From Halobacteriales archaeon (GTDB lineage: Archaea > Halobacteriota > Halobacteria > Halobacteriales > Hikarchaeaceae): a stretch of 21,067 nucleotides of DNA. The notes under the pieces are model-generated. The model worked only from the letters and a program-made list of their open reading frames with translations. It had not been told where the DNA came from and did not search any database. Positions 19,109 through 21,067 of this stretch are shown here, one piece after another. Where the stretch lies: assembly GCA_029941175.1 (NCBI GenBank), contig JAPYRM010000001.1, positions 1 through 21,067 on the forward strand, in the 5' to 3' direction. Position 1 is the stretch's first letter. Each line of letters starts with the position of its first letter. The position numbers were made by a program, and so were the translations under genes.

Positions 19109-20718
19109 AATATTCTCTCATTGCTGTAATTTTAGTAGTTTTATTAATCTCCAGTATAGTTTATCCTGCTTTTTTTTGGAACGAAACGAATCAATTAGAT
19201 CTCATCTCTAATATCTATAATGCTCGAGGTTCTGCAGCTTCTACCACTTCTCAAGCATACGATACTGTGGGGTCTGAAAATGGATACCATCACTACGATT
19301 TAATTTCCATCGATCAATCTGACGGTTTAAGCGATGATGAATTCCTTCCATATATATCCCGGGCCCATGCACGTACTGAATATATTTTAGATTTAGAATT
19401 TGACAATCTTATCCTCATCAATGTGACTACCACAAGCGAGTTCATGAAAACAAATACCACTTCTGTTGACGCCGAATCCATCACAACAATTGAAGATGGC
19501 GAACCTGATCATTCTGTATGGAATGACCAAGTATGGGAGGCACTTTTTATAATAGGAGAAGATCAATCAGCAGAATCTGAATTAGAAAATACATCCGGAC
19601 AAAGTATTGCCGGAGTTTATTACAATGGACAAATTGTAATTGTCAATGAATTTGACAATGACCTCCTCGTAATCGCAGAAGATGTACTTATCCACGAGTT
19701 GGTCCACGCTTTACAAGATCAAGAAGGGCATTTGGACACGGTCGACGAATCCTCTCCTCAACTCACTCAAGATACTCAACTGGCTGTAAATGGCCTCGTA
19801 GAAGGAACGGCAATGTATGTAGAGTGGTATTACGATCAAGTTTGTGAAGGATCCATATCCGTACGTAATAATTCTCTTTTAGAAGAAGTGATTTGGGAGG
19901 ACTGGCAATGTGTCCAAACACCCGAACTTACAATAGATACGTCCAACTCTGAAATAATTACTCCCCCTGCACCAATTAATTTTGGAGTGTTGATCATATT
20001 GTTCCATCCTTATTCTGATGGGGCAACTTACGTGGACTATCTAAAATCTCAAGATGGCTGGGATTCTGTACATTCCAAATACAAATCCCCTCCACTTTCT
20101 ACAGAACAAATTATCCATTTATCAGAAGATAAACCAGCCCCTCTTGAAATAAATTTCCCCGTAGAAGGAATTCCCAGTCAAAATGGTGGGGTCTGGAAAT
20201 CTTTTTCCAATCACGGCATTGATGGTGCCGATACTGTAGGTGAAGCTAGTATCTTTTCAATGTTTTGGCATCAATCCCGCGAATACGGTGCAGCTATCTT
20301 GGATACTAACAATTTTTGGGATTCTCGCAACGTATCTCCAAATACATCTGATCTAAAACCCTTCCCCACATTTAACTATACTAGTCAACCTTCTGTAGGA
20401 TGGGGAAATGACAAGTTACTCCCTCTATACCGATCCGAAATGGCTCAGAATGAGTATGGATATATCTGGACAACAAAATGGGATACTCCCACCGACGCTG
20501 ATGAATTCTATGATGCATATTCTAAAGTTTTAGATTCCCATCAAGCAACCAAAGTAGGGAGTAGCTCCAATAATAAAACAACCTTATGGGTAATAGACAA
20601 CGGACCATTTGAAGATGCATTTGCCATCTCTACTACTAGTAAAACAGTTACTATTATCAATGCCCCTACTACCACTGATGTGGAAGAAATATTAGGTTCA
20701 TTTTCCCTGTCAGTGTGA
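19105..20718 (+). CDS. Membrane-anchored metallopeptidase-like surface protein (Hvo_1808-like)
   Basis: 537 aa. An N-terminal hydrophobic helix (about 2-22) acts as signal or anchor; the rest is extracytoplasmic, acidic and rich in Ser/Thr/Asn. A zinc-protease motif HELVH is at 197-201, followed by ALQDQ, and a downstream glutamate in LVEGTAMYVEW (Glu234, about 33 residues later) could be the third ligand, a gluzincin-like layout. The arrangement resembles the haloarchaeal surface-protein family named after Hvo_1808; this is recognition from memory. No C-terminal anchor is apparent. GAGG at 19091-19094 precedes the ATG, which overlaps the upstream stop, so the two genes are translationally coupled. 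Confidence 0.78.
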   Translation: MKYSLIAVILVVLLISSIVYPAFFWNETNQLDLISNIYNARGSAASTTSQAYDTVGSENGYHHYDLISIDQSDGLSDDEFLPYISRAHARTEYILDLEFDNLILINVTTTSEFMKTNTTSVDAESITTIEDGEPDHSVWNDQVWEALFIIGEDQSAESELENTSGQSIAGVYYNGQIVIVNEFDNDLLVIAEDVLIHELVHALQDQEGHLDTVDESSPQLTQDTQLAVNGLVEGTAMYVEWYYDQVCEGSISVRNNSLLEEVIWEDWQCVQTPELTIDTSNSEIITPPAPINFGVLIILFHPYSDGATYVDYLKSQDGWDSVHSKYKSPPLSTEQIIHLSEDKPAPLEINFPVEGIPSQNGGVWKSFSNHGIDGADTVGEASIFSMFWHQSREYGAAILDTNNFWDSRNVSPNTSDLKPFPTFNYTSQPSVGWGNDKLLPLYRSEMAQNEYGYIWTTKWDTPTDADEFYDAYSKVLDSHQATKVGSSSNNKTTLWVIDNGPFEDAFAISTTSKTVTIINAPTTTDVEEILGSFSLSV

Positions 20719-20772
20719 ATGCCAATTGATACAATTTACCACAACACTCTTATTGCCTCTCAGACACTCAGT

Positions 20773-21067
20773 GGGTTCGGTGGCAGAGGAAGACCGGCTG
20801 CCGCGGATTATCCGTGAGGAAAGTCCCCCCACCGGTCGTACAGGTGACCAGGTGCAAGCCTGGAGTGGGAGACCACTGGCTCTGAAACAGAAACGACACG
20901 TCTCCGCCTGACCTATGAAACGAGCGAACCTCGCCCGTAAGGGTGTGGGAGTTAACCTCCTGAGGGTAGAAGGTGCCAGATATTTTCTGGACGTTAGATA
21001 GAATATCTAACTTGAGGATCGATGGAACGGTGAAGGAGGTGAGATGATTGGGGGAACGATGAATTAG
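20773..21067 (+). ncRNA. rnpB: RNase P RNA, 5' part (runs off the right edge)
   Basis: Catalytic RNA of RNase P, which removes tRNA 5' leaders. Recognised by the conserved region GAGGAAAGTCCCCCC (about 20816-20830), the archaeal-type GAAACAGAAACGAC (about 20883-20896), and flanking GGCAG/CTGCC pairing near the 5' end. Local hairpins include CCAGA/TCTGG (20976-20990) and GTTAGATA/TATCTAAC (20993-21011). The 3' conserved region that closes the P4 helix is not seen, so the gene continues beyond the window. The 5' end is approximate: a TATA-like CTCTTATTG near 20746-20754 would start RNA at about 20773-20780. Confidence 0.88.

Noticed and set aside
20726..20911. 61-codon plus-strand frame at the right end
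   Set aside because: Lies in RNase P RNA and contains its conserved segments.

Overview
The window looks like a chromosomal segment of a euryarchaeon close to the haloarchaea (class Halobacteria or its sister lineage). Three things point there: the rRNA operon order 16S, tRNA-Ala(TGC), 23S, 5S, tRNA-Cys(GCA); the rRNA sequences themselves; and several protein families known mainly from haloarchaea. The protein genes are A+T-rich, and proteins that are strongly acidic in salt-in haloarchaea (S6e, MC1, TrpS) carry many lysines here. That suggests a lineage with weaker salt-in adaptation. The marine sister group of haloarchaea (Hikarchaeia, formerly Marine Group IV) is my best inference, not something the sequence proves.

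Layout. 1-5230 (+): a tightly packed translation cluster of the 3' part of endA (tRNA-splicing endonuclease), trpS, pheS and pheT, with start and stop codons touching or overlapping. 5231-5742: a palindrome and promoter region, the small MC1 chromatin protein gene, and a stem plus T-run terminator. 5743-11472: the rRNA operon with leader, 16S (about 6081-7552), tRNA-Ala, 23S (about 8014-10922), 5S (about 11079-11306) and tRNA-Cys. 11495-13311 (-): mobA/mocA-like and moeA, molybdenum cofactor genes. 13391-15926 (+), divergent from these: the iron-sulfur and FAD subunits of a CO dehydrogenase/xanthine dehydrogenase-type molybdenum hydroxylase, and its XdhC/CoxI-type maturation factor. The catalytic large subunit is absent. 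15980-16795 (+): a membrane-anchored exported protein. 16902-17312 (+): ribosomal protein S6e. 17321-18403 (-): a DHH/RecJ-like phosphoesterase. 18503-20718 (+): a conserved haloarchaeal cytosolic protein overlapping a membrane-anchored HELVH metallopeptidase-like protein. About 20773 to the right edge: RNase P RNA, cut by the window end.

Main points of interest. (1) The 5S gene appears to carry an insertion of about 100 nt. The 3' strand of its terminal helix lies about 100 nt further on than expected, and a 12-bp helix can close the inserted part. This resembles the long insertion known in Halococcus morrhuae 5S rRNA. (2) Both 16S and 23S are flanked by processing stems with textbook bulge-helix-bulge motifs (3-nt bulge, 4 bp, 3-nt bulge), the substrate of the splicing endonuclease encoded at the left end of the same window. 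(3) The molybdenum hydroxylase island has everything for cofactor supply and electron transfer but no large subunit.

How the genes work together. endA, the synthetases, the rRNA operon, S6e, the tRNAs and RNase P RNA are all translation or RNA-processing functions. The molybdenum island forms one metabolic unit: MoeA inserts Mo, the MobA/MocA-like enzyme adds the nucleotide, the XdhC-like protein delivers the cofactor, and the CoxS/CoxM-like subunits pass electrons.
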